Made by a program: the position numbers and the translations under genes. Positions 6,240 through 14,152 of a stretch of DNA of 14,152 nt are shown piece after piece (positions within the stretch are counted from its first letter, which is position 1; every line of letters starts with the position of its first letter). The DNA is taken from NCBI GenBank assembly GCA_019312685.1, contig JAFDCR010000274.1, positions 1-14,152 on the forward strand, read 5' to 3'. Below the pieces are notes generated by a model. The model searched no databases and was not told the origin of the DNA. It worked only from the letters and a program-made list of their open reading frames with translations. This DNA comes from Deltaproteobacteria bacterium. Its GTDB lineage: Bacteria > Desulfobacterota > Desulfobulbia > Desulfobulbales > BM004.

Positions 6240-9200
6240 TTATGGTTTTATCTTATCTGCAGCCTGTTTTCCATACACACTACTTTTGTCAATGGCAAGA
6301 ACCTTCCTGAATGATTCCTTTGAAAGGACGGAGTTTCCGGTCCTTTCCTGGCAGATCCCAATGTGAAAATACGCCTCAGCAAGCAGTTTACTGTCCGGAT
6401 AACGCTCAATAAGCTTCTGGTAATACTTAATCGTCCTGGTACAGTCATTTTCCTTGTAATAACAGAGGGCCAATGCGGCCAGGGCCTGGGGCGCACCTTC
6501 AAAGTCTGGAAAACGCTCGCTTATCTGCAGCAGGATGGGCCTGGCCTCAGCCAGCCGGTCCTGGTTGAAATAGGAAATTGCGCGTCCCATGTACTGGTGC
6601 AGGTTGGTCCTGTTAATACTTGTTTTTTCGCCACTGGGAGAGATGCCGCGCTCAAGCAGTCGATCCTGGGCGTATCCGGCCCAGTTGGATTGAGGATATT
6701 TTTCAATCAGCAGCCGCATCCTGCTGATCCCCTCCTCTGTTTTCCCACTGCGCAGCAGGACCAGTCCTATATGATAATGTGACTCCGCCACCCTGGCTGC
6801 CTGAGGATAATTTTTGATATATTCCTCAAAAGCAAGTATGGCCTCCGGATCCCTTTTTTCGAGATAATAGGTAATGGCGATATAATACATCGACTCCCGG
6901 GCAAGCTTTGCCAGAGGATAATGCTGGATAAAGCGATGGAACCCTTTCCTTGCCTGCCGGTACTGTTTGGCATCCTTGAGCTGGATGCTGAGCCTGTAGG
7001 CCCGGTAAGGTTCATTGATATATGTGTTGTATGAACCAGCGGCAACTGCAGCGGCAGCTGCGGTGAGAAGCAAAACCAGGATTGTTTTTCGAACCCGGGA
7101 ACTCGGATCGACCGGCAATTTTATTTCCGGAAGATCAAAAAGGCCGAACCGTTTAACCAGTAAAGCCCAGGCTGTTTCCCGGCCCTGGACAGGCAGCGGT
7201 ATGTTTAAGAGAAGAACAAGGAGTCCGAATAAGGTCATCAGCTGGCCAAGCCGGTCCCAGGGGCCGGGGCCATAGGTCAGCCGCACCAGATTTTTTTCCG
7301 GATAAATAAGCATGAAAGAGGGTGAGGCCAGGTAAATCTTTTCTGCACCTTCCACTTGCCAGTTCGGATGGTAGGAGACTTTAACAAGATGCGGCTTGCC
7401 GAGACAATCCGTTTCCAGCAGGATTTCATCGTTTTTTATATCTTCCTGCACCCTGCAGTCTGAAGTGTCAATCGGCTTTCTCGGTATGGTGTCCAGCTCG
7501 TCGGTTGTCAGGGTGAAAGGCGTGCTGCCCGATTGGTCGTCATTTTCAAAAACCAGGTGGGTTTCCAGCAGTTCATCACGGACGAACCATTGGTGGGCCA
7601 CCTGTTTCCAGGGTCCATCTCCGCTGTACAGGACCGGTTCGAACCGAAGCGGCTCAACGTAACGGTTTCGGTTTGAAGTCAGCTCCCATAGTTCATACTG
7701 GCCTATGGACTTCTTGAGTTTATATCCGGGTGCCTGCCGTATTGCCTTTTGGGCCTGCCTGCTTTTGACAATAATGTCCTTTACATTAAATAACTCCAGA
7801 TATTTTTTGGCCCGGACATAATCCATTGTCGTGTAGTTGTACTGTGGAAACGGTTGTGAAGTCTTGTGTGAAACCAGGGATTGGATGTAAAAGACAAACG
7901 GAGCGGTTATGGAGGCCTGCATGTACAAGCCCTCAAGGGTGGCCCGGCCGGCAAATAAGGGTAATGATTCAAAGGCCCGGGATGAACCGAACATATTATG
8001 ATCCTCGGAGTGTTCATAAATAACCCGCGGATCCTGAAAATCGCCGGCCAGTCCATCATTGATAGTTTTATAAACCGGCCAGAGAGCCTTGGCTTCAAAC
8101 CCTTCGTAATTCCACTTGAACCAGCCGGCTACCGGCCCGAGACGTGCTCCTGTTCCATGAAAAACAGCCGCTGCAGCCACGATAAGCAATATCCAGTTCA
8201 GCCCCCACCGGTTTAAGAAGAGTTTTGCCGTCCAGCCCAGAAAGAGCGCCGCCATCAGGCAGATCATTAACTGGCCATAGGGAACATAACGGATATCGAC
8301 CACGCCGATACGCGGTGCAGCGACAAAAAAGACAACGGCGGCAGCCAGGCCGAACCAGAGGTATGCCAGGCTGGGGAGAGCCTCACGGCCGCAGCTGTTA
8401 TACCGCAGTCCACCAAGAATCAGCAGCAGGACCGACCCTGCAATGCCGGTTACGACAACGGGAAGCATGATTTCCGGCACGACTTCTTTTATTGAGTGGA
8501 TGGTCCAGACAAGGTGATAGGACGTGGTGAATTTTGTAAAAACCAGCAGCGGCACCAGCCAGAAGGCAAGCAGGCAGAAACCCAAAGCATAGACCTTGAA
8601 GAGATAGAAGGCGCGGCGAAAAGCGCCATATGGCGTAAAAAGCAGAAACAGTGACATTGCCTCGGCGAACAAAAGGGTATAGCCGTGGCTGAACCCGACC
8701 AGGAAAACAAGGATTCCGTTACGGATTACCCCCTTATTCTCTTCAGCACCTTTGTATAAGCTGCCGATGAGTATAAGTGAAAGCGCCATGCTGAAACTGT
8801 AAGAGAATTCACCGGCCAGGGTGCTTAAGATATTGCCGCCCCACATGGAATTTGCCGGGTTGAAAAGAAAGGGAAGCATGAGAGCGGCGCCGATTCCCGG
8901 CCCGGGGAAGGGGCAGCGGAGAAGACGCAGCATGATATAAGCCGCTATCGGCAGCAGGGTCGTGCCCAGCAGCGTAACAAGTTTGAAGGTGGTCTGCAGG
9001 GGCATTACCAGATCAAGCATGGACATGATCAGAAACGGCAGTGGAAAGTAAAACTGCAGGATGGGGAAGCCGGCATAGTTGCCCATGGTCCAGCCGGTAA
9101 TTTTGCCGTCCGGCAGCAGGGTATGGCGTAAATATTCTAGGGTGTAGTAATGGGAGGCGGTATCCCCGCCTGTTGTAATTGTTGCGCTGAACAGTGATGG

Positions 9201-10112
9201 AAGATCGAACCGCGAGAAAATAAAATACTCCACTGCTGCCAGGACAAATATATCGAGCAGATGGGGGATGTTTTCTATCTGTAAAAGCCAAAGCCTGGCT
9301 CTTCTGCTGGTAATGACAGCCGCGAGAATGATTGCTGCAAGGGCAAGAAGCAGAGCATAGAGCCAGGTTTTGAGGGCGTCGACATCAAAGGCAAGTTCAG
9401 GAATGATATCAGCAACCGGCACGGCAACCTCGGCAGTGGCAAGATTATGCAGTTTATTGGTTTCGTATTCCGCCACAAAGAAAACGCCATACGTATCTCC
9501 CTTGTTGCCGCTTGTATTTATCACCTTGAATTTTGTCCGGCCCCTGCCCTCCTGCAGGTTTACAGTCCGCGCCGGCGGCTCAAGGGCCAGGGCCTCAGGT
9601 GCATGTGCGGTAATGGTTACCCGGTCAAATTCCGGGTCTGCCGCCTTCAGAAAAACGGAGATTGTCCCTCTGTCCGGCTGGTCTTCCAGGGTTGCCTGGA
9701 TCGTCAGCTTGTTTTCTGTTTGGACACCGCTATTAACCCGTGCCAGGGAAGCGCTTGAAGCTGCCACGCCGTTGGCATGTTGGTATGAAACCGTAACATA
9801 AAGGGGAAAGGAGCCGTGGAGGGGGCCGGGAAGTTCGAAGCGGGCAGAGGATTGAGCCGATTGTCCCGGGCCTATGCGGTCGGCAATATCAACACTCCGC
9901 TCGATATCCCGGAATTTCCCATGAACCGATACCTTATGGGCCGTTTCTGTTCCCCGGTTGGTTATTCTGAAATCAGTTTTAACCAAACCAGCACTGATAC
10001 CTGTAGTTGTAGAAATTTCCAACGTTACCTGCCCGGCGAAAAGACTGGAGGTATGGCTCCCGAACAGGAGAAGCAAGGATTGAATTATGAACAGGATGAA
10101 AACTTTTTTCAT
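6240..10112 (-). CDS. Giant GT-C-like membrane protein with beta-sandwich and TPR domains
   Basis: This is a 1290-aa protein. A signal-like hydrophobic N terminus (MKKVFILFIIQSLLLLFG...SLFAG) leads to a periplasmic beta-rich region (about 28-235) resembling two Ig/CARDB-like sandwiches. A membrane helix follows at about 247-268. The multi-pass core resembles the PTPS-related membrane family (PF10131) and GT-C enzymes: TTGGDTASHYY places an Asp (near 317) and a His in the first external loop, and GNYAGFPILQFYFPLPF follows. A long soluble region (about 700-920) is predicted to be periplasmic. The last helix (about 1010-1028, preceded by RVRK) puts the C terminus in the periplasm, where TPR repeats run from about 1040 to 1285 (FIQHYPLAKLARESMYYIA, LIERYPDSKLLAEAYFHIG). 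The ATG at 10112 is chosen for its signal peptide; a TTG at 10145 would add 11 polar residues. Neither start has a good ribosome site. A glycosyltransferase or assembly role is inferred. Confidence 0.8.
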   Translation of the reverse strand: MKKVFILFIIQSLLLLFGSHTSSLFAGQVTLEISTTTGISAGLVKTDFRITNRGTETAHKVSVHGKFRDIERSVDIADRIGPGQSAQSSARFELPGPLHGSFPLYVTVSYQHANGVAASSASLARVNSGVQTENKLTIQATLEDQPDRGTISVFLKAADPEFDRVTITAHAPEALALEPPARTVNLQEGRGRTKFKVINTSGNKGDTYGVFFVAEYETNKLHNLATAEVAVPVADIIPELAFDVDALKTWLYALLLALAAIILAAVITSRRARLWLLQIENIPHLLDIFVLAAVEYFIFSRFDLPSLFSATITTGGDTASHYYTLEYLRHTLLPDGKITGWTMGNYAGFPILQFYFPLPFLIMSMLDLVMPLQTTFKLVTLLGTTLLPIAAYIMLRLLRCPFPGPGIGAALMLPFLFNPANSMWGGNILSTLAGEFSYSFSMALSLILIGSLYKGAEENKGVIRNGILVFLVGFSHGYTLLFAEAMSLFLLFTPYGAFRRAFYLFKVYALGFCLLAFWLVPLLVFTKFTTSYHLVWTIHSIKEVVPEIMLPVVVTGIAGSVLLLILGGLRYNSCGREALPSLAYLWFGLAAAVVFFVAAPRIGVVDIRYVPYGQLMICLMAALFLGWTAKLFLNRWGLNWILLIVAAAAVFHGTGARLGPVAGWFKWNYEGFEAKALWPVYKTINDGLAGDFQDPRVIYEHSEDHNMFGSSRAFESLPLFAGRATLEGLYMQASITAPFVFYIQSLVSHKTSQPFPQYNYTTMDYVRAKKYLELFNVKDIIVKSRQAQKAIRQAPGYKLKKSIGQYELWELTSNRNRYVEPLRFEPVLYSGDGPWKQVAHQWFVRDELLETHLVFENDDQSGSTPFTLTTDELDTIPRKPIDTSDCRVQEDIKNDEILLETDCLGKPHLVKVSYHPNWQVEGAEKIYLASPSFMLIYPEKNLVRLTYGPGPWDRLGQLMTLFGLLVLLLNIPLPVQGRETAWALLVKRFGLFDLPEIKLPVDPSSRVRKTILVLLLTAAAAAVAAGSYNTYINEPYRAYRLSIQLKDAKQYRQARKGFHRFIQHYPLAKLARESMYYIAITYYLEKRDPEAILAFEEYIKNYPQAARVAESHYHIGLVLLRSGKTEEGISRMRLLIEKYPQSNWAGYAQDRLLERGISPSGEKTSINRTNLHQYMGRAISYFNQDRLAEARPILLQISERFPDFEGAPQALAALALCYYKENDCTRTIKYYQKLIERYPDSKLLAEAYFHIGICQERTGNSVLSKESFRKVLAIDKSSVYGKQAADKIKP

Positions 10113-10393
10113 TTGAAATAAGGTGCCCGTTTGATTTTTCTGCAATTACAAGGCAATATAACGTAACAATATTTAACAAAAAATAACATCCAGGAATTTT
10201 AGACTAATGCGGTTCTTTAGCGGGAACATTATATTCAAGCGGAGCAGGTGAAAAGATAATCAACACAGACAAAACTTTTTCTCCGGGTAACTGTTATGAA
10301 AATAATGGCCCATTCGTGAAAAAATTGAATGTGGCAATTAGAGAAGAAAACTCCGTACATAGTCGAGTCATATTTACACAGGAGTTTTTTTTA

Positions 10394-10509
10394 TTAACCA
10401 CAGACAGACACAGACAACTGCAGACATAAATAAAGCAATTATAAATTTTGAATTTTGAGTTTTAAATTAAGAACTGAAAATTTAAAATTAACTGTGCGTC
10501 TGTGGTTAA
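10394..10509. repeat. Inverted-repeat element with AT-rich centre
   Basis: TTAACCACAGAC at 10394-10405 is repeated as its exact reverse complement at 10498-10509. Related CAGACA repeats continue inside the left arm (10401-10415) and TGTGCG inside the right arm. The 92-base interior is very AT-rich and itself partly self-complementary (AATTTTGAATTTT against AAAATTTAAAATT). It looks like a small non-coding palindromic or MITE-like unit. Similar CCACAGAC-type ends occur as dispersed repeats in other bacterial genomes as I recall them, which I cannot verify here. Confidence 0.6.
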
Positions 10510-10532
10510 ATTAATAAACAGGCATATTCATT

Positions 10533-10562
10533 CTGACATTTCAACTTAAATACGAATATAGC
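10533..10562 (+). promoter_or_regulatory. Weak candidate promoter for sfsA-queC-nagZ
   Basis: CTGACA at 10533-10538 and TATAGC at 10557-10562 are separated by 18 bases. Transcription would begin about 10-15 bases before the sfsA ATG, leaving almost no leader. This fits the absence of a visible Shine-Dalgarno sequence there. The match is modest. Confidence 0.3.
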
Positions 10563-10581
10563 TAATAATAGACATTGTACT

Positions 10582-11283
10582 ATGCGGTTTAAGCAGAAGC
10601 TCAAGCCAGCCATACTGATCAAACGGTACAAGAGATTTCTGGCGGACGTCGAGCTGCCGGACAAAAAGGTTATCACGGTGCACTGCCCCAATTCAGGCTC
10701 CATGCTGGGGTGCAGTGAGCCCGGCAGCCCGGTGATGATATCCAGTTCTGACAATCCGGGACGGAAATATCCCCATACCCTTGAGCTGGTTCAGACAGGA
10801 TCATTCTGGGTGGGTGTAAATACAGCACGAACGAATAAACTCGTGCAGGAAGCCCTTGAAAAAGGGGTTGTTAAAGAACTTGGCGACCTGGATTCAATTA
10901 CCCGGGAGATAAAAACTTCAGCCCATACACGATTGGATTTTCTTCTGGAACGGGAAGACAAAAGAATTTATATGGAAGTTAAAAACTGCTCTCTGGCGGA
11001 AAACCGGACGGCAATGTTTCCCGATGCAATAACCAAGAGAGGAGCAAAGCACCTAATGGAACTTGCTGCTTTAAAAAAACAGGGGCATGCGGCGGTCGTG
11101 TTTTTCTGTGTGCAGCGGCAGGATGCCGATCGTTTCATCCCGGCCCATCATATTGATCCGGTTTATTCTGAAACCCTTGCAGCTGTAGCATCAGAAGGAG
11201 TAATTATCCTTGCCTACCGGGCCGATGTCAATCCCGGTGGGATAACAATAACCAGAAAACTGCCGGTGCAGCTGACTCCATAA
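10582..11283 (+). CDS. sfsA: SfsA family protein
   Basis: A 233-aa protein of normal family length, similar throughout to SfsA (sugar fermentation stimulation protein). Family motifs in order: HCPNSGSM (34-41), TRLDF (116-120), YMEVKNCSL (130-138), FPDAITKRGAKHL (146-158) and FFCVQRQD (174-181). The N-terminal part (LIKRYKRFLADVEL) corresponds to the OB-like nucleic-acid-binding region. Asp119, Glu132 and Lys134 match a PD-(D/E)xK nuclease-like arrangement. The cellular role is poorly understood: it was first described as a regulator of maltose metabolism in E. coli, and structural similarity suggests a nuclease. The ATG lacks a recognisable ribosome site. It is the first gene of a same-strand run with queC and nagZ. 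Confidence 0.93.
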   Translation: MRFKQKLKPAILIKRYKRFLADVELPDKKVITVHCPNSGSMLGCSEPGSPVMISSSDNPGRKYPHTLELVQTGSFWVGVNTARTNKLVQEALEKGVVKELGDLDSITREIKTSAHTRLDFLLEREDKRIYMEVKNCSLAENRTAMFPDAITKRGAKHLMELAALKKQGHAAVVFFCVQRQDADRFIPAHHIDPVYSETLAAVASEGVIILAYRADVNPGGITITRKLPVQLTP

Positions 11284-11333
11284 GGGATGTATCGAGGTTG
11301 TCCTTTTGTGCCTGCTTAGTTATTGTGAACAGC

Positions 11334-12053
11334 ATGGATGCTAAATCAAATGAAATAAAACCTAAAGCCGTTGTGCTCTTGAGCGGCGGACTTGATTCGA
11401 CAACCGTACTGGCCATAGCAAGAAGTGAGGGTTTTGCCTGCTACTGTTTAAGCTTTCAGTATGGCCAGCGGCAATCCGTTGAACTGGAAAGAGCAAAAGA
11501 GAACAGTGTCAGGCTCGGCGCAGCTGATCACCTGGTTCTTGATATAGGGCTGGATGCAATCGGCGGCTCCGCCCTGACCACTGAAATGGAAATACCCAAG
11601 AAACGTTCTTTGAAGGCCATGGCGGCAGGTGTTCCCCGGACGTATGTGCCGGGAAGAAATACCATATTCCTTGCCTATGCAATGGCCTGGGCGGAAGTGC
11701 TTGGGGCGGATGATATTTTCATTGGCGTTAATGCCCTCGATTACAGCGGTTATCCCGACTGCAGGCCGGAATATTTAACCGCTTTTGAAGAGATGGCCAA
11801 CCTCGCCACAAGGGCCGGAACAGAGGAAAAAAGGTCTCTGACAATCCATGCGCCTCTTCTGCAGATGACGAAAGGGGAAATTATCGCAAAAGGGATCTCC
11901 CTCGGCATAGATTATGCTACAACGCATAGCTGTTATGATCCGGGTGCGGGAGGTGAGCCGTGTGGTGAATGCGACTCCTGCCAATTGAGGCTCAAGGGTT
12001 TTGCTGAGGCAGGTATTAAAGATCCGCTGACATATAAAAACAGGGTGAAGTGA
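11334..12053 (+). CDS. queC: 7-cyano-7-deazaguanine synthase
   Basis: A 239-aa cytoplasmic enzyme that converts 7-carboxy-7-deazaguanine to preQ0 with ammonia and ATP, a step in queuosine synthesis. The PP-loop SGGLDST is at 17-23. Other family motifs are LSFQYGQRQ (39-47), PGRNTIFL (106-113) and GVNALDYSGYPDCRPEY (131-147). The C-terminal zinc site is complete: Cys200, 210, 213 and 216 (HSCYDPG...PCGECDSC). The ATG at 11334 is chosen because family members start close to the PP-loop. An in-frame TTG at 11298, with AAGGGA ten bases upstream, would add 12 residues and cannot be excluded. sfsA ends 50 bases upstream, and the stop overlaps the nagZ start by one base. No other queuosine gene and no preQ1 riboswitch is visible nearby. 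Confidence 0.95.
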   Translation: MDAKSNEIKPKAVVLLSGGLDSTTVLAIARSEGFACYCLSFQYGQRQSVELERAKENSVRLGAADHLVLDIGLDAIGGSALTTEMEIPKKRSLKAMAAGVPRTYVPGRNTIFLAYAMAWAEVLGADDIFIGVNALDYSGYPDCRPEYLTAFEEMANLATRAGTEEKRSLTIHAPLLQMTKGEIIAKGISLGIDYATTHSCYDPGAGGEPCGECDSCQLRLKGFAEAGIKDPLTYKNRVK

Positions 12054-13069
12054 TGGCTGCTCCAGCGACCGGACTGAATGTATCATTATTGGGGCAGCTG
12101 TTTATGGTGGGGCTTCCGGAATTAGTGCTGGATGATTCAACCAGGCACCTGATTGAAAAATTCAGGATAAACAATTTTATTTATTTTAAAAGAAACGTTG
12201 AATCCCCCGAACAACTGAAAAAACTCTCAGACGACCTTTGTAAGGCCTGTAGCCGGAGCAACCTCGGCCCGCCTTTAATTGCTATTGACCAAGAGGGCGG
12301 CTCCGTCAGCCGCCTGCCTCCTCCGTTCACCCAGTTCCCGGATGCCCGTGTTTTGGCGGAGAAAGATAATCCCGAAAAGTCTCTGAGCGATTATGCCCGT
12401 GTCTGTGCAAGCGAACTAAGGGAAATAGGGGTTAATTACAACCTGGCACCTGTCCTGGATGTCTGCGAGGCGGACCGTGAATATTTCATGGAAAGACGAT
12501 CCCTGGGGGGCGACCCGGAAGTGGTCGGGCGGCTCGGCACTCTTGTTGCCGTGGAATTGCAGGCGCATGGCGTTGCCGCATGCGCCAAACATTTTCCAGG
12601 CCTGGGTGCTGCGGTTGCAGATCCCCATATCAGGCTCCCCTATGTTGCAAAAACTGAAGCTGAGCTTCGAGCCCAGGATATCCTGCCGTTCCAACAGGCG
12701 GTAGGGGCAGGGGTAGCTTCTGTCATGACCTCGCATACCGTCTACCACCACCTGGATCCTGAATACCCGGCGACCCTGTCAAAGAAAATTCTCACCGGCC
12801 TGTTACGGAATGACCTGGGATATGAGGGGGTGATCATAACCGATGACCTGGAAATGGGAGCTATTGAAAAGGAGGGTGACCTGGGAAGGGCGGCGTTGCA
12901 GGCTTTTACAGCCGGGGCTGACTTGCTGCTGATCTGCCACAGTCATGAAAAAGTTATTGATGCTGTGGAAAAAGTCGGCAGCGCTGTTTCTGAAAACCCG
13001 GAGCTGCATGAGAAAATGCTGGAAAGCGGTGGGCGGATAAATGCGATGCGGGAGATATTTGCAAAATAA
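12053..13069 (+). CDS. nagZ: Beta-N-acetylhexosaminidase, glycoside hydrolase family 3
   Basis: A 338-aa protein with no signal peptide, as expected for cytoplasmic NagZ. NagZ removes N-acetylglucosamine from anhydro-muropeptides during peptidoglycan recycling. GH3 motifs are complete: IDQEGG (78-83) for sugar binding, KHFPGLG (179-185), DPH (190-192) carrying the His of the catalytic loop, and TDDLEMGAI (263-271), whose DD pair includes the nucleophile. Length matches the single-domain NagZ type. The ATG forms a TGATG overlap with the queC stop, and AGGGTG lies a few bases upstream, suggesting translational coupling. An in-frame GTG directly before it would add one residue. The 3' end is three bases from the convergent pyrC stop. 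The exact substrate (muropeptide versus another GlcNAc glycoside) is inferred from family. Confidence 0.92.
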   Translation: MAAPATGLNVSLLGQLFMVGLPELVLDDSTRHLIEKFRINNFIYFKRNVESPEQLKKLSDDLCKACSRSNLGPPLIAIDQEGGSVSRLPPPFTQFPDARVLAEKDNPEKSLSDYARVCASELREIGVNYNLAPVLDVCEADREYFMERRSLGGDPEVVGRLGTLVAVELQAHGVAACAKHFPGLGAAVADPHIRLPYVAKTEAELRAQDILPFQQAVGAGVASVMTSHTVYHHLDPEYPATLSKKILTGLLRNDLGYEGVIITDDLEMGAIEKEGDLGRAALQAFTAGADLLLICHSHEKVIDAVEKVGSAVSENPELHEKMLESGGRINAMREIFAK

Positions 13070-13072
13070 TGG

Positions 13073-14152
13073 CTAGCCGGACAGTTCGTTGTGGGTGATT
13101 CTGCCGCCGCAAACCGTCAGAAGGGCCTTGCCCTGCAGCTTTGAACCAATAAACGGAGAATTTTTGCTAAGGGAGAAAAAACTGTTTTCTTCCAGGGTAA
13201 AACGGTGCTTCGGATCAATAACCGCAATATCGGCATCAGACCCGATACTCAGTGAACCGCCCCTGAGCCCCAGTATTTTAGCTGGATTGATTGACAGCAA
13301 CTCTATAAATCTCTTTTCATCTATATAACCCTTCCTCAACAGGGCCAATGCCAGGGGGACGGCTGTTTCAAGACCGATAATTCCGTTGGCGGCCCGGTCA
13401 AACTCAATATCTTTCTCCAAAATTGAATGAGGGGCATGGTCTGTGGCGATAACGTCAATGGTGCCGTCGCTCAATGCTTCAATCACAGCTTCAAGGTCTT
13501 TCTGGCTGCGTAAAGGAGGGTTCATTTTTGCATTTGTATTATAATTTTTTACAGCCTCTTCCGTCAGGGTGAAGTAATGGGGGGCCGTTTCCGCTGTTAC
13601 AGGACAGCCCTTTTTCTTGGCACGCTGTATAAGGTAAAGAGACTCCCGGGTGCTGATATGAGCCAGATGAAGGGGGCAGCCCGTGTACTCGGCCAGGGCA
13701 AGGTCGCGATAGACCATTACTTCTTCAGCTATATGGGGGATGCCTTTCAGGCCCATACTTGTTGAAACAAATCCTTCATTCATGGTCCCGTTGCGGCTGA
13801 GACTGAAATCCTCGGAATGAGAAATAACCACCGAGTTATAACTTGAGGCATACTCTAAAGCCCGGCGCATCAGCTGACTGTTGGTAACCGGTTTACCGTC
13901 ATCCGTAAAAGCGACAGCCCCGGCCTGTTTCATCTCACCGAACTCTGCGAGTTCTACTCCCTGTGAACCTTTGCTGATGGCTCCCACAGGATAGACTCTG
14001 GCTGAAGCGTTTTCCGCCTTTTCTAAAATAAACCTGGTGACGGACTGGCAGTCATTGACCGGGATCGTATTGGGCATACAGGCCACAGCGGTAAAGCCCC
14101 CTGCTGCTGCTGCCCTGGTGCCGGTAGCAATGGTTTCTTTGTACTCCTCACC
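13073..14152 (-). CDS. pyrC: Dihydroorotase, class I, 5' end beyond the window
   Basis: 359 residues are visible and the frame is open to the right edge, beginning GEEYKETIATGTRAAAAGG. The first 65-70 residues, including the HxH metal motif, are missing against a usual length near 425 aa. The enzyme closes N-carbamoyl-aspartate to dihydroorotate in pyrimidine synthesis. Visible family motifs in order: ACMPNT, the metal ligand His in ISHSEDFSL (normally HCED), LHLAHISTRES, VTAETAPHYFTLT, NAKMNPPLR and the catalytic Asp in ATDHAPH. GIIGLETAVPLALALL and a C-terminal SDADIAVID segment complete the amidohydrolase fold. Class I members often sit behind pyrB, which may lie just outside. The related allantoinase is less likely given the ACMPNT and NAKMNPPLR matches. 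It converges on nagZ with a 3-base gap and no room for a terminator between. Confidence 0.92.
   Translation of the reverse strand, partial: GEEYKETIATGTRAAAAGGFTAVACMPNTIPVNDCQSVTRFILEKAENASARVYPVGAISKGSQGVELAEFGEMKQAGAVAFTDDGKPVTNSQLMRRALEYASSYNSVVISHSEDFSLSRNGTMNEGFVSTSMGLKGIPHIAEEVMVYRDLALAEYTGCPLHLAHISTRESLYLIQRAKKKGCPVTAETAPHYFTLTEEAVKNYNTNAKMNPPLRSQKDLEAVIEALSDGTIDVIATDHAPHSILEKDIEFDRAANGIIGLETAVPLALALLRKGYIDEKRFIELLSINPAKILGLRGGSLSIGSDADIAVIDPKHRFTLEENSFFSLSKNSPFIGSKLQGKALLTVCGGRITHNELSG

Larger units (their letters stand above)
10113..10581. other. Divergent intergenic region
   Basis: These 469 AT-rich bases separate the minus-strand membrane operon from sfsA and must hold both promoters. 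No gene is visible. The minus-strand side has TATATT-like boxes near 10160 but no good -35. The centre (10200-10390) shows only a weak hairpin, AAAACTCC (10347-10354) with GGAGTTTT (10381-10388), separated by a 26-base loop. The inverted repeat at 10394-10509 and a weak sfsA promoter candidate are listed separately. Confidence 0.5.

Noticed and set aside
10347..10388. Possible terminator hairpin AAAACTCC/GGAGTTTT followed by T's
   Set aside because: The stem has only four G-C pairs and a 26-base loop, and no gene ends near it on the plus strand.
11284..11333. preQ1 riboswitch before queC
   Set aside because: Only 50 bases separate the genes, and I see no preQ1 aptamer-like stem and A-rich tail. 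Co-transcription with sfsA explains the layout.

Overview
The window looks like chromosomal DNA of a Gram-negative bacterium. Membrane glycosylation genes with periplasmic domains, NagZ, SfsA and QueC together suggest a proteobacterium-like cell. My best guess is a Desulfobacterota (deltaproteobacterial) relative, but no rRNA or other marker here proves it. No CRISPR array, complete tRNA or complete insertion sequence is visible.

Left edge (1-1059): an AT-rich, gene-free stretch ends exactly at a 24-base copy of the 3' end of a tmRNA gene (T-loop to CCA, 397-420). No tmRNA body precedes it, so it reads as an attachment-site duplicate left by an element integrated in ssrA; bases before about 397 would be the end of that element. 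A strong terminator hairpin follows (432-470). It is built into one arm of a 24-base inverted repeat that sits just upstream of a small GIY-YIG nuclease gene. That gene is broken by a frameshift at a T/A-rich stretch near 792-802.

Fic region (936-2475): a winged-helix/Fic protein whose active-site motif has Gln where the catalytic His belongs. It lies behind a promoter whose -10 box is enclosed by a perfect 10-bp palindrome, a likely autoregulatory operator.

Glycosylation region (2698-10112): two gene pairs converge with a 21-bp overlap. On the plus strand are a polyprenyl-phosphate sugar synthase (GtrB/DPM1-like GT2) and a GtrA-type flippase. On the minus strand are two very large multi-pass proteins: a 1290-aa protein (periplasmic beta-sandwich region, GT-C-like membrane core, periplasmic TPRs) and a 660-aa DUF2079 protein ending in a PA14 domain. 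A reasonable model is that the plus-strand pair makes and flips a lipid-linked sugar, and that one or both minus-strand proteins transfer it to an unknown acceptor on the periplasmic face. This is the most likely place for an undescribed system.

Right side (10113-14152): a 470-bp intergenic stretch contains an inverted-repeat element. A housekeeping run sfsA-queC-nagZ (plus) follows and converges, with a 3-bp gap, on pyrC (minus), whose 5' end lies beyond the window.
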